From NCBI GenBank assembly GCA_015183035.1, contig JACZZP010000005.1:806001-870000 (forward strand): a stretch of DNA of 64,000 nucleotides. Reading direction: 5' to 3'. A program made the position numbers and the translations under genes. The DNA is from Meloidogyne chitwoodi. Its lineage: Eukaryota; Nematoda; Chromadorea; Rhabditida; Meloidogynidae. The notes below the pieces were generated by a model. The model saw only the letters and a program-made list of their open reading frames with translations. It made no database searches and had not been told where the DNA came from. Each line of letters opens with the position of its first letter. Position 1 is the first letter of the stretch. Of this stretch, positions 8,839 to 21,472 are shown in pieces.

Positions 8839-11800
8839 TTAAAGAAAAGAATCAAATTGACTATTTGTATTAGTTGAACAAATTGAACTTCTTTTAATTA
8901 TTCCACTAATATTAACTTCATTTGCACTAGTAGAAGTTTTTCTTTTTAAATTATTTGATAATTCTCCATTATTATTATTTAATAATAATTGTTTTTGTTG
9001 TTCATTATTTTGTTTAATTCCTGTAAGACGACCATTTACTGAATGACTTAAAGGACGACAACTATCAATAGAATTATTTTGAAATGCTAAATGATGACCA
9101 GAAAGTGATGGTGGAATTGTTTCTAATGAATTTGTTGTTTCAGTCATTAATGAATCAGCTAAAATAAATTAATTAATTTAAATTTAATAATAAAAGAGTT
9201 AATTATAATCTCAGAAAAGAAAAGAGGAGTTAAAGGGAACATATTTTAATTTCAAAATTAAAGTGAAAAAATGTAATAATTGAAAGATGCCTTTAATTGA
9301 TAGTTTACTAATGCTATGAAGAGATAAAAAGTAAACTTGAAATTAAAAAAATTCCAAACAAAGTAAAATTGTTAAGAGAGTAGAAGTAATGTTCAAATAA
9401 AGAAAGATTTGATTATTTTATAGAAAAAGAAAGAAGAGAAAAAGTAACTAATTTGTAAGTTCCTCTTGCCCTACAGAGGAAGAGGAAAAGGTACAAAGGA
9501 AGAGAATTTAAAATCTTTTTTTTTAATAATTCAAAATCCTTTTTAAAAATATATACTTACATTCAAGTTTTCTCAATGGTCCCTTCTCTTTTGTTGTTTG
9601 TTTAATTAATTTATCTCGAAGAAATCGTCTTGTTAAGGACATTGGAAAATTAGAGAAATGTTGTTGTATTTTATTTTTATCAATTATTTCATGTTCTGAT
9701 GAATTTCGACTACTTAATTTAGATGATGGAGAACAACAACGACTTTCTTCTAATTCTGAAAATTTAAAAAAAAATTTTTAATTTTGTTTTATTTTATTTA
9801 CCTTTTGTAATTGATGCTGTACGACTTTTCTTTCCACTATTATTTTTAGCTTCATTAACAACAACCAAAAGTTTTTGGTGTTTTCCTTCTGATTGACTTC
9901 CATTTCTAGGTGAATTATCTCTACTTGTTAAAACAACCATTTGTGAAGGTGTGGCACTTGAATTTGGCATTCTCATTTGTCTACCATAATTTTTAAGTCC
10001 TCCAGAAGATGGGGGCACTTCACTAAATATTTTTGGGCATAAACGATGTAAAAGTAGATGAGCACGACTTTAAAGAAAAAGAAAAAGAGATTATTTATAA
10101 ATTAAAACAGTTATAACTCTCTTTATAAGGACATCTTAAAGGAAGAGTATCTTTATATCATTAATATATTAAGTGTTCTTTTATAAGGAAAATGAAAGGT
10201 TGGGACGTTTAGGGGTGACTTTATACCTTTTTAACCGTTTTAGCTCTATATCCTTATAAAGTGATTAATTTTTTTAATTCCCCTCACTTAATCATTGTTT
10301 TTCTAAAACGATTGCTAAATGTAATATAAACAAAAAATGATAAAGAAGCATTGCAAAGACATAAAAAATATGAAATAGTCTGCCAACTACAAACATGTTC
10401 TTTTTTGTGTACATTTGGCCCAAACCTTTAAAAATAAATTTATTAAAAATTATTTATTTAAATATAGGTAATATTAATATTTTTTTAAAAATAAAAATTA
10501 AATATTAATTTATACATTGAAACGTAGATAAGAACGGACATTGAGGGTGTTTCAGCGACCAACTAAAAAAATATTAAAATAAAAAAAATTTATTTAAATT
10601 TATTAATTAATAAAAAAGAGTTGGAGGGCCTCTAAAGGGAATGGAAGGGTGAAAGGTAAAATATTTTTTTTCAATTTTTTATCGAATCCCTTAAAATTAT
10701 ATTTAATATAAAATATATAATTGAATAAATAATATCAAATTAATTAAAAAAAGGATTGCCTGAATAAAACAAGTAATTAAAGTAATTCTTGTTACTCCAC
10801 GTTTTTCTGCTGAAAAATGGTTATTTCCACTATTATTATTATTTTCTCTATTTTTTCTTTCATTATAAGCAGCATTTGATAAAAGACCCTCAGTTGTTGT
10901 ATTTGACCCTGTTTGTATTGGTGACTTTTTTGTTAAATTATTTGTTGTTTTTAAATATTTCCAACGTCGAGTGGGCCAAATCCATAATCTCCAAACTATC
11001 ATTATTGTCATAAAAACCTTTAAAAAAAATTTAAAAATTATAAAATAAATAATTTAAAAATCTTACAAGTAAAGAAAGGGGTAAAAGTATTGAAAGGAAC
11101 ATATCAGCAATTGTATGAATTTTTTCAAATAAAATCATTATTGGACTTTGAGATGTTATTATTTTAACAACTTTTCTATTGCATTTACTGACCAAAGAAA
11201 CATCTCGATTTAAAGGATAAATTGAAGCCAAAATAAGACTTAAAAAATAATAAAATTTATTTAAATTTAATTAATTAAAATATACGCAGTAAATAAAATA
11301 ATAAAATATGAACGCCAAACAGTTTGTTTAGTACATAAAAGTTTTGATTTAGAAGGGAAAAATATATGTATATAACATTCAGCAGTCATTAAAACTGTTA
11401 GCCACATTGCACAAAAACCAAAAACATTTGTTAAATAAGCCTTTAAAAAGAAAAAAGAAATTACTATATTTTTGGGATAATAAAAAAGGGAAAAAATACT
11501 TAAGGATAGATAATAAGAGGATAAGGTAAATGAAAAAAAATAAAATTATTTTTCTTTACCTGATATGGCCAAAAACGCCAATATATTTGATCAGTTTGAC
11601 CACCAATATCCCAAAAATTAATAACTCTAAGAGCTTGAGGTAACATAACAACCATCATACAAGTATTCATAAACTTAATTAATTAATTAAATTTAAAATA
11701 TTAAAAAAATAAATTTATACTAATTTAGTACAAAGCATTTGTATAGCAATAAAAAAACGAATATGATCAGAATTATAAATTAATAAATTAAAACAATTTC

Positions 11801-12414
11801 CAATTAAAGCAAAACAAAAAACAATTAAAAAGCCATAACCCATAAGGGCATTCCAAAGAGGTTTTTCATCACAACGTAACTTTAAATTAAATTATTATTT
11901 TTAAATTAAAAAAATAAAAACTAAACAATAATATCAGAACAGAATATTCCTTCACTAGCATTTTTTAAAAGAATTAAAGGTAATGGAGGAGATTCTGTTT
12001 GAGGTTGAAATGCTTTGCCCATTTCTTTTCTTATTTTTTCAAGTAAATGTTCCAATTCTGTTCTATTTACACCATTTAATGACTTAAATAAATAAATATA
12101 ATTTAATTATTTAAATATAATTAATTTAAAAAGTTTTTATTAATTTATTTATTTTTAATTTATCAGAGAATTCTTATATTATTTTTTAGGGTAAATAATA
12201 ATTTTATAAAAAAAAAGTAGAGATTTTTTGTTTTTTAAAGGAGAGAAAAATAATAAATATTAAAAAAGTCAAGAATCTGTTTAAAAGAGTCAAAAACAGT
12301 CTTGGCATTAAAGGGAAATAAAACTTAATTTTTAAATATTAAAAAATAAATAATTAATAATAAAAAACAAACCAATTTAAAATCTGAAGGTTCTTCTTCT
12401 ATCCAATCTTCCAT
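8839..12414 (-). CDS. Rhodopsin-class GPCR, neuropeptide (FMRFamide-receptor-like) type
   Basis: About twelve minus-strand exons start with MEDWIEEEPSDFK at 12414. Transmembrane segments follow: TM1 GFLIVFCFALIGNCFNLLIY, TM2 around CMMVVMLPQALRVI, TM3 FGFCAMWLTVLMTAECYIHI, TM4 SYFIILFTA...SLILASIY, TM5 ADMFLSILLPLSLLV, TM6 GVTRITLITCFIQLVAE and TM7 FLCLCNASLSFFVYITFSNR. The long third loop is Asn/Thr-rich. The cytoplasmic tail (exons near 10072-9803, 9757-9562 and 9155-8839) is Ser/Asn-rich. The layout and the NASLSFFVYITFSNRFR end of TM7 fit nematode peptide GPCRs, which couple to heterotrimeric G proteins in neurons or muscle. The DRY position reads ECY, losing the usual Arg. The intron at 10759-10563 appears to use a GC donor (CAG|GCAATCC). 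The ligand cannot be predicted. Confidence 0.8.
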
Positions 12415-15400
12415 AATAATTGTTTATTTTAAATAATTTATAAATTTAAATTATCTTAAAAAAAGGGATAATAATTTTAAAAAATATATAAAAAATAAAT
12501 AATAAGATAAAAAATAATAATTTTTATTAAAAAAGGTTTAAATTTACTTAAGATAATTAATTTAAAAATTATAAAAATAAGGGAGAATATTGATGAGTTA
12601 AAAGTGGACTAAATTGGAGAGAATTAAATTAAAATATTAAAAATAAAATTTTTTCGGTGAAGTGTGTCCTTGTGTGAATTAACCTAGTAGATAATAAATA
12701 TTTTAAAACATAATACATAAATTAATAAAAATTAAATTAAATACTAAGAATTGTTCTAATGCTTGTGTGAATAAAATTAAAAAAAAATTTATTTGTTGAC
12801 AATTAAAATAAATGCAGGTGGAAATAAAATTAAGACACACCAAGTAAAATAAAATAAAAAAAAATTTTTTTATTAAATAGTTGATAGGTTATATATCACG
12901 CAAATTTTAATTAAAAAGTTAAAGGTGTGGGAAATACATATAATTATTAGTTAATTATTATTGTTTGTTTGCTTGTTTGGATTTATTATTATCTTCTAAA
13001 ATAAAAAAAAGAAAAGAAAATAGTTGTTAAAATATATTTAAATATTTTATTTTAATTAAACTTATTTTTTATATATAAAAAGTGTTAAGTAATTAAGAGA
13101 GGACAATAAAATTAATTTTTTAAATAAATATAATATTTTATTATTATTTTAAAAAATAATAATTTTAATTTAAATTCTAATTAATTTTATTTTTTAATTT
13201 TTAACATTAATGTGGCGTTTTTAAAATTAAATGTTTTAAATAAAAGAGCAAAATGGTAAAAGGTAAAAAATGAGAAAAATTTTAAACAAATAATAATTTT
13301 CTGTTTACAGTTTATTAAAATATATTTATTTGCACAATACAAAATAAATCTGACGATAATGAGAAGAAAAGAGAAGAGAAGAAAAAAGGATTTAATGGTT
13401 AAACAATAAGCACACGCACACAATAATGACACGATAAAAATGAGTAAATGAATTTAATTTTATACTTTTAAATGATTGTTTTTTTAATAACGGTACAATA
13501 AACAAATTATATAAATTTATTTTATTTTAAATTATTAGAGAAGGGCAAAATGGTATGTTTGGTTAAGTATTGCGCAATGAAATTGACGAAAAAAGACCTT
13601 TAGAGCCTTATAAAAATTTAATTAAATTTTTATATTTTTTTATTTAATTGTGTTCATTCTCTAATTTTATTTTCATAAAAAATATTTTGCTCGGAATGAA
13701 TTGAACCTTTGGAATGAGAGAAAAGTAAAGCAACGTTGCCATCACAAAATATCTACCTATTTTTGACACTGAGATACTATTTAATAGAATATTTAATCAG
13801 AAAACCTCACAGACACTCAGGAGAGTTTTCCTTCTAAATTAATTCAATTAAACAATTAATTAATAAAATAATTTAAATAATAAATTAAATAATAATTTTA
13901 TTTTTATTTAATTAAAATTAATTTTCTTAGTAAAGCATGTTAAAAAATTAATTTAAAAAATAATAAATAAATAAATAATAATCTTCTCCCCCTCGTTTTT
14001 ACTTATTTAAATAAGATAAATATATTTAATTAATTAAAATATAGTTTATAGGTAAAAGGATACAAAGACAATCTCTTCTCTTCTTCTCTTTCTCTTTTTA
14101 AACAAACTAATATATTTATTAAAAGATAAAGCTTTTTTCTTTCTCAATTGCCTTAATCCGAAATAAATTGGTATTTATTTATTTATTATTTTACCTTTAA
14201 AAAAACAAAAGTATAATTTCTCATAATAAATAAAAGAAGAAAATTATTTTTTTTTAATTATTTTTGCCTACGCAAATTTTTCTGGTTAAATTGTTAAATT
14301 AAAAATATAATTAAGAAAATCAAAGTGTTTTAATATATTTTGAAAATAAATAAAATGTTAAAATTAATTAATTAGGTTATATTTCTTTTTGGCCTTTTTA
14401 CAGTAAAAAAATTAAAAAATAATTAAATTTTTTAAAAATTTAATTTAATTTAAAAGATAATATTTTTCTTTTTAAAATTACACAAATTGTTTTATTTAGC
14501 AAATTTTATACATTAATTAAAAATAAAATTTAGAATAACCTCTAAGGACATTAAAATAATTTTTGAACAGAAAAATCATCGTTATTAATTAATTTTGGGA
14601 AAAAAGGATTTAATAATCGAAGCATTAATTTAAATTAATTATATTTTAAATAAATAAATATAATTAGAATTTAATTTATTAATTTTAATTAATTTACTCA
14701 AATCCTTTTTTTTGTAAAAAATAAAAATTCTTAGAAAAGTAAAAAAATAAAAAAGACGGAAGTAATAGGCTTAAATTTTTGTAGTAAATTATTTTTATTT
14801 TTTCTTAAAAAATAATTATCGTTTTAATTTTAAAATAAAAAAAATTTAAAAAATAAAATAAAAATGCTATGGTGAAATTATTATTATTTACGCACGAAAG
14901 GATAAACGAAATAATAATTATTATAAAAATAATAATAAATAATTATAAAATTGTAGAGGAGAGAATTGTGAGAATATATGTAGTAGTAGTAGTATATAAG
15001 GTATTTTATTTATTTGCAAAGTTAAAAAGAAAAAAAAATAATAATTTTTTTGAAAAGGTGAGTAATATAAAAGGTAAAATTTTTAAATAAAAAAATAAAA
15101 CTGTCTTAAATTTTTATTTTTAATTATTTTGTTAAGTCATGATATTTCAAGTATATTTTATTTTATTTTTTTAAACCTAGTCAACTATAAAAAAATTAAA
15201 TGACATTTTTTAAAATTATTATTATTTTAAAAATTAGTTTATTCTTAAAAGAGAAAAATAAAAATAAATATTTTTTATTTTACGTAATAAATAAGAATAA
15301 CAATGAACTAACAATAAGTTTCTTCCAACTTAATAAAACAAAAAGAAAAGCCATATATAATCCTCTCTAGTGGTTGTAAAAGTAAACTTTGAATTTTTTA

Positions 15401-18400
15401 AATTTAATAATTTTTTATTTTTGATATAATATTTTGTTATTTTTTAATATTTTCTAAAAATTTTGTTGAATAATTTAGGTAAATAAATAAAAAATAAATT
15501 AATTAAACATTTATTTAATTTTTATAATAAAATATTTTTAAAGTTTTTTTTAGTTAAAAATCAAAAAAAAAAATTAAAATATAACAATTTTTTAATAAAA
15601 CCAATAAAAAATGGAAAAATAAAATTAATTTTTTATTCAACAAAATTTATAAAAAAGGAGAGAATAAATGGACAGATTGCTTTAAGTTATTTGAACAATA
15701 AAAAGTCATAAGGTTTATTAAATATTCTTTAAAAAACTACCTATATTTAGAAAATCAGTCTATTAAATTTTAAAAAAGAATACCAAATTTTAATAAATTT
15801 TTAATAAAATAATATTAAAAATATTATTTATTTATTTTTAATAAAATATTTAAAAAGGTATTTTCTAATGTTTAATATATATCTAAAAATAACCAAAATA
15901 AAAATAATATTTTTATTTGAATTTTCTCAGAAAATAAACCAAAATAAAAATATCTAAAATAATTATTAAAAAAAATCTTTTTTTTATTAAATGAATTTTT
16001 TAATTAAAATTATTAAAATTATTTTCTGAATAAAATTAAAAATTCGATTAATAAGGGTGTGGGTAAAATATTAATTTTCTAATTTTAAAATTAAATATTT
16101 TATTTATTTATTTTATTAAAATAATTATTATATATTTTTTAAAAATAAAATTATTTATTTATTTATAAATTTAATATTCAATAATATTAAATATATTTTT
16201 TAATTTTTATTAAAAAACATAAAAAAAATATTTTTTTTATTAAAAGGAAGTAAATATTTATTTTAAATTATTAAATAAATAAATAAATATATTTCCTACT
16301 TTTAAGATATTAAAAATATTTTTTTTTTAATTTTAATATTTTAAATATTTATTTTAATTATTTAAATTAAATAAGCTGAGAAAAGTTCATTTTTCTGCTA
16401 AATAAAAAAATTGGCCTAAAAATTGAAATTTATAGGGAGGAAGACTTTTAAAAGATTAAAAAGGGAAAAAAAGCATTTTAAAGGATTATTAATATTTTTT
16501 CCTAATTTTTTGGAAATTAAAAAAATATATATTTAATATTTTAATTTAAATAAATTCTTCCGATTTATTAATATTTTTATTTTATAAATTTATTTATGTT
16601 TAATTTAATAAAAAATTGTAATTATACTTAAAATTTATCTTTCTTAAATTAATTAATTAATTTATTAATTAATTAATTAATTAATTGTTAATTGCCGGAA
16701 CGAATCCAGAAAATTTTTTCTAAAGTCAGAGTCCAAAATTTCAATTTTTCATTAGCTTTGGATTAATTCTAGAAAATATTTAAGATTCTCTAAAAATTAG
16801 AGAAGTTACTTTTTGGCTTATTCTAAAATTAAATCAAGAAAATTAATTATTTTGGTCATTTCTAACAAAATATTCTCTTAAAATATTTATATAAAATTGA
16901 GATTTTAAATTTTTAAAATCTTTTATTTTTATAATAATTAATAAAATTTAATTAAAATAAAATAATAAAATCAAAAGTTCAATAAATATTTTTATAAAAT
17001 ATTAAGAAAATTAAAATTATTTTAAAATAAAATTATAGTCAAATTACAACAAAGAAATTAAAAATAGAATAAAAAAATATTTAAATTTTTAAAAATAAGG
17101 GCAAAGATTAAAAGTAAAAATAGAAACAAAAAAGGCACAAATTTCATTTTAAATGAAGCAGAAAAATTAATTATTTGTTGGATATTTTAAATAATGGAAA
17201 AAACGTTTATCTGGAAATAAAATAAAATAAATAAATGCGTGAAAAAATTGCGAAAAAAGAGAGTATAAAAATTATTTGGACGCAAAGCTTTATTTTTTGG
17301 ACTTTTTTATTATAATAAAATAAATAATTTAATTTAATTTAAAATATTTTTAAAATTTTTAAATTCCATTTTAATTAACTTTTTTAATTTTAAAATTTAT
17401 TATAAAATAAAAAGGGTCTCTAAATGTTTAAATTAATATTTAATTATTAATTTAAATATTTATTAATTTAAATTAATTAATCTTTTGTAAAATTATTCAA
17501 AAATTTAATAAATTATTATTATTTATTAATTATTTTTTGAGATAAATAAATTTATAAAAATATTAAATTAAATTATAAATTTTATTAAACTCAATAAAAA
17601 GTGATTGGACTTCAAATTAAACTTTTTCTAATATTTTAACAATTAAAAATTTATAAAAATTTACTGCGCCAAAAAGGGTCAAGAAAAAGAGAATAATAAG
17701 GATATTTTAATGTTTGTGTGAATAAATAAAAATTAAAAGTAAAGGAAATAAATATTAAATTTGGAATAATTTTTTTTTATCTCTTTGTGCAGAAAAAGAA
17801 ATATTTAAATCCTTAAATAAATTATTTAAAATGTTAAAAAATTAATTAATTATTTTTAAAATGTTCTTTGTGTTTTTTTAATGTTAAATAAATTCGTGGA
17901 AAGAATTAAAAATGGAAATTTAAAAAAAGGTTTCATGAGAAATTAATTTTAAAAAAATTATAAAATTGATGTCAACTTTTATTTTTTTTAAATCTTATTT
18001 TGAGGTAATTTTGTTTTAAATTAATTTATTAAAAAATAAAATATAAATTTTTTTAATATTTTATAAATTTCTAATTAAATAAAATCTTTTTAAAAATATT
18101 AAAAAATTTCAAAAATATAAGAAAATTAAATTCCAAGTATATATTTAATCCAAAAAATGACGCAAAGTAAAAAAAAAATATTTTTTTAAAAAAGTAAAAA
18201 ATAAAAAAAAGAAAAGGGCATTGAAAGGGTAAAAAAGGAGAAAAAGAAATGAAGAACTTTAAAATAAAAAATATTTTTTAATAATAGTAATAATAAATAT
18301 TGACAGAAAAAAGAAGAAAAGAGAAGCATTTTCTTTAGCTAATAATTAAATATTTTTTTTTTTGATTTTGTTTCTATTAAATTATAAAAATTAATTTTAT

Positions 18401-19321
18401 TATTTTATAGGTATATACTTATAATAGAGTTAAAAGAATAAATTAAAAAATTAAAAAATATTTTTGATTCTTAATAATTAATTAATTAAAAAGGCCTAAA
18501 TTAAAGTTATTTTAAAGCCTATTCAGATATTTTATAATAAATTAATTAATTTGTTTATTTATTATTAGAGAGAGAGAAGATGCTGTGACATAAATATAAA
18601 AAACAAAAATAAATTTAAAAAAATTAAAAAATATTTATTTAATTTTTATAAAATAATTAAATAAATTAAAAAAAAATAATATTATTTATTTTATTTAAAT
18701 TTCTCACCAAAAAAGTTAATTATTAAAAAAATAAATAATTTAAATAAATAATTAAAATAAAAGTAAATTCAAGGGAATTCTTTTTGTTTAATTAAATTGC
18801 ATAAATTAAAAATAAATAAATAATAAAAAAAGACCAAAATATATAAGAAAGTAAAGGACAGAATAAATTTAAAAATAAAAGAAAAAATTAAAAGAATTAT
18901 TAACACATTAATTTAATAATTAATTATTTAGTAATAAAAAGTTAATAATTAAATTTAAATAAATTTAATTTTAAGAAGAAAAAATAATTTTGTAAATAAT
19001 AAGTTAAATATTATTTACCTAAATTGTTTTAATTAAATCCCCCCAAATATTACATAAAGAAATATTTAGTTCTATCAGGAAGGAAACTAAATTTATTTAA
19101 ATTTAAATTTAAATTTAAAATAAAAAGAAAAACATAAATTAGAAAAGAACAAATTTTTTCTTAGACTTTTTAGACCAACAAAAATTTCAAAATAAAACGT
19201 TACTTTTTTTACGATTGCACTCACGTCAAATTTGGGGGAATCCTATTTAATACTAGAAATCGAGAAAATGCTAAAATTAAATAATTCGAAAAAAATTAAA
19301 CAAATAACTATTTGAAAAAAC
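12415..19321. other. Long AT-rich noncoding region
   Basis: Nearly 7 kb of A/T homopolymer runs and TTAATTAA or ATAAATAA tracts. The open frames here (13187-13432 and 14869-15090) are low-complexity and lack splice or protein logic. ACTGCGCCAA at 17663 matches the start of the secreted-family promoter block, but no family exon follows. The stretch could hold distal regulatory DNA or 5' exons of the GPCR gene, which I cannot see. Confidence 0.4.
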
Positions 19322-19744
19322 TGTACTTATTGGTTATCCCTAAGCACTTTTTGCGGACTTTTTTTTTTGCGGACAAATTTATTTTGTCTTTCTCTTTTTC
19401 TTATGCGAATAACAAGTTGTTGACGACATTTATTACATTCCCAAACTGGTCGTTGTGCGTGATAATTCATTTCATGTCCGTTGCGACAAATTCTCATTTT
19501 GTGTAGAAGACCCCGATCTTGTAAGAATTCGATGGCATTTTTTCAGTTATTGGCAAACCCAAATGTTCATTGTAAATTAAATAAAATACTAAAAATGATT
19601 ATAAACTAATAAAGATAATACTTTATTCTTAGTTTTCATATATATTATACACAAAAAATTGGTAATTTAGGAAAAAGAGAAAAACACAAAATAAATTTGT
19701 CCGCAAAAAAAGTCCGCAAAAGTGCTTAGGGATAACCGAATACC
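19322..19744. mobile_element. Merlin-type transposon, short derivative, 423 bp
   Basis: Inverted termini share GGTTATCCCTAAGCACTTTT followed by TGCGGAC...TTGCGGACAAATTTATTT. The outermost bases (TGTACTTATT left, GGTATTC right after reverse complement) match less well. The 8-bp direct repeat GAAAAAAC flanks it exactly (19314-19321 and 19745-19752). An interior minus-strand frame reads ICRNGHEMNYHAQRP...WECNKCRQQL, a CxxxH/CxxC ribbon like the N-terminus of IS1016/Merlin transposases. Only that fragment remains. Confidence 0.78.
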
Positions 19745-21472
19745 GAAAAAACTTTATTTGGCCTATCTCTATTTCTATTTAAATGAGGATATTAAATAAT
19801 AAATAAATTATATTTATATTTATTTATTATTTTTATTTTAAACAGATTATTTTATAAATTATAAGGAATTAATTTTCGAGCTTTAGAATTTTTCTCCTTA
19901 AAATAAAAATATATTATTTAAATAAATAACAAAATTTTAATTTAATATTTCTTTAGGAATGTGTCTGGATTGTGAGATTATTTCAAATAAAATTTATAAA
20001 AAAAATAAAGTTTATTTAAAATATTTAACTGACCAATATAATCTTTTTAATTTATTAATATTCCCACACTTCAAATTTTTCAGAAAAATGTAAGGACATT
20101 ACGGTGCCTGAAGCGCAAACTTAATACTACAATGATTTGAAGTAATGAACTTTTTAATTATAATTTTTTATTAAATTTAATTTTTATTTATTTAACATCG
20201 TAAATGCCGTGTGCCATAACATTTTAGAAAAATGGATTTAAAAATTCATTTATTTTTTTGTTATTTTTAAAAATGGCCAAAAAATTAAAAAAAGCGTCAT
20301 TTTATTAATTGAAAAGACAGACGAAGAAGCAAAAATAAATATAACCAAGATGAGTGGATATATGTAGTGTTATGGCCTTCTTTAATTGATGTTTTATAAA
20401 TTAAATTGAAAAGGAAAGAATTGGAAAAGGTTTTTTTATTTTTTGAACATCAAACAGCACAAAAACACATTACTCTTTTTCACATTTTTTAAAAGGAAGG
20501 AACTAAAAAATTATATTTTTTAGTTTTATAAATAAGAATATTATTAGTTAAGATGTTTTTTAAATTAATTTTTTTAACATTAAAAAAAATTAAATAATTT
20601 ATTTATTAAAATATTTATAAAAATAATATATATTATTATAAATTAAAACAAAAAATATTTTATTTAATTACATTCAAAAGTAACAATTTCCTGACTGATA
20701 AGTCAAAGTCTCAGTGCTCCAAAGGTGCTTCAAGATAGATTCTTAAAATAAGAGAGTCTTTCAGTATAAAATAAATTATAATTAAAAGTTTAAAAGTTGT
20801 TAGCTATTTTTAGGAAATATAAGCAGTAAATTTATTATAATATATTTATTTATATATAAAAATAAATTTTTGTTTGAAAAATAACAAATAGATATAATAT
20901 ATTTAAGAAAACATCTTTTTTAAAAGAAACAACCTCTTTTTTAAAATCTTAAAAATAAATAAAAATAATTTAATTAATTAAAACAGAGAAGATGTATTTA
21001 AATAAATTTAAAAAAATTACTGTTTTAATTTAATAATTTTATTCTTTTTTATTTTTAAATTAATAAAATATTTAAATTTATTTTAAAAATAATTATTTAT
21101 TAATAAATTAAAGATCAACTTGTTTTTGAATAAAAAAATTTAAAAATTTAATTTTTAATTTATAAAATTAAAAAAAAATTAATAAAATCCATCAAGGCAA
21201 AATATAATTTAATTTTCTAAAATTAGAATCTTAATCTAAAATTTAAAATTTTTTATTAAAATTTTAAAAATTTTAAGCCTTATGTTTACCTAATAAAAAA
21301 TAATTTTACTTCTCTTTAAAAAAATTTTTAAAATTATAAAATAAATGTTTATGTATATTCATCTGGCTATTACGTAAATTACAAAATAAAGTAACCAAAA
21401 GTTATATTTAAATTTATATATAAATAGATATGGAAAATTTAATTTAATTTGAATTATTAATTTTAAAACAAA
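19745..21472. other. Intergenic, AT-rich
   Basis: No exon, RNA gene or element is supported. The slightly more complex segment at 20690-20770 shows no clear frame or fold. Confidence 0.35.

Noticed and set aside
14869..15090. 73-codon frame on the plus strand
   Set aside because: Ile/Val/Lys-rich translation of A/T runs with no splice or family support.
17663..17680. ACTGCGCCAA, as at the start of the secreted-family promoter block
   Set aside because: None of the other promoter blocks and no family exon follow; probably chance or a remnant.
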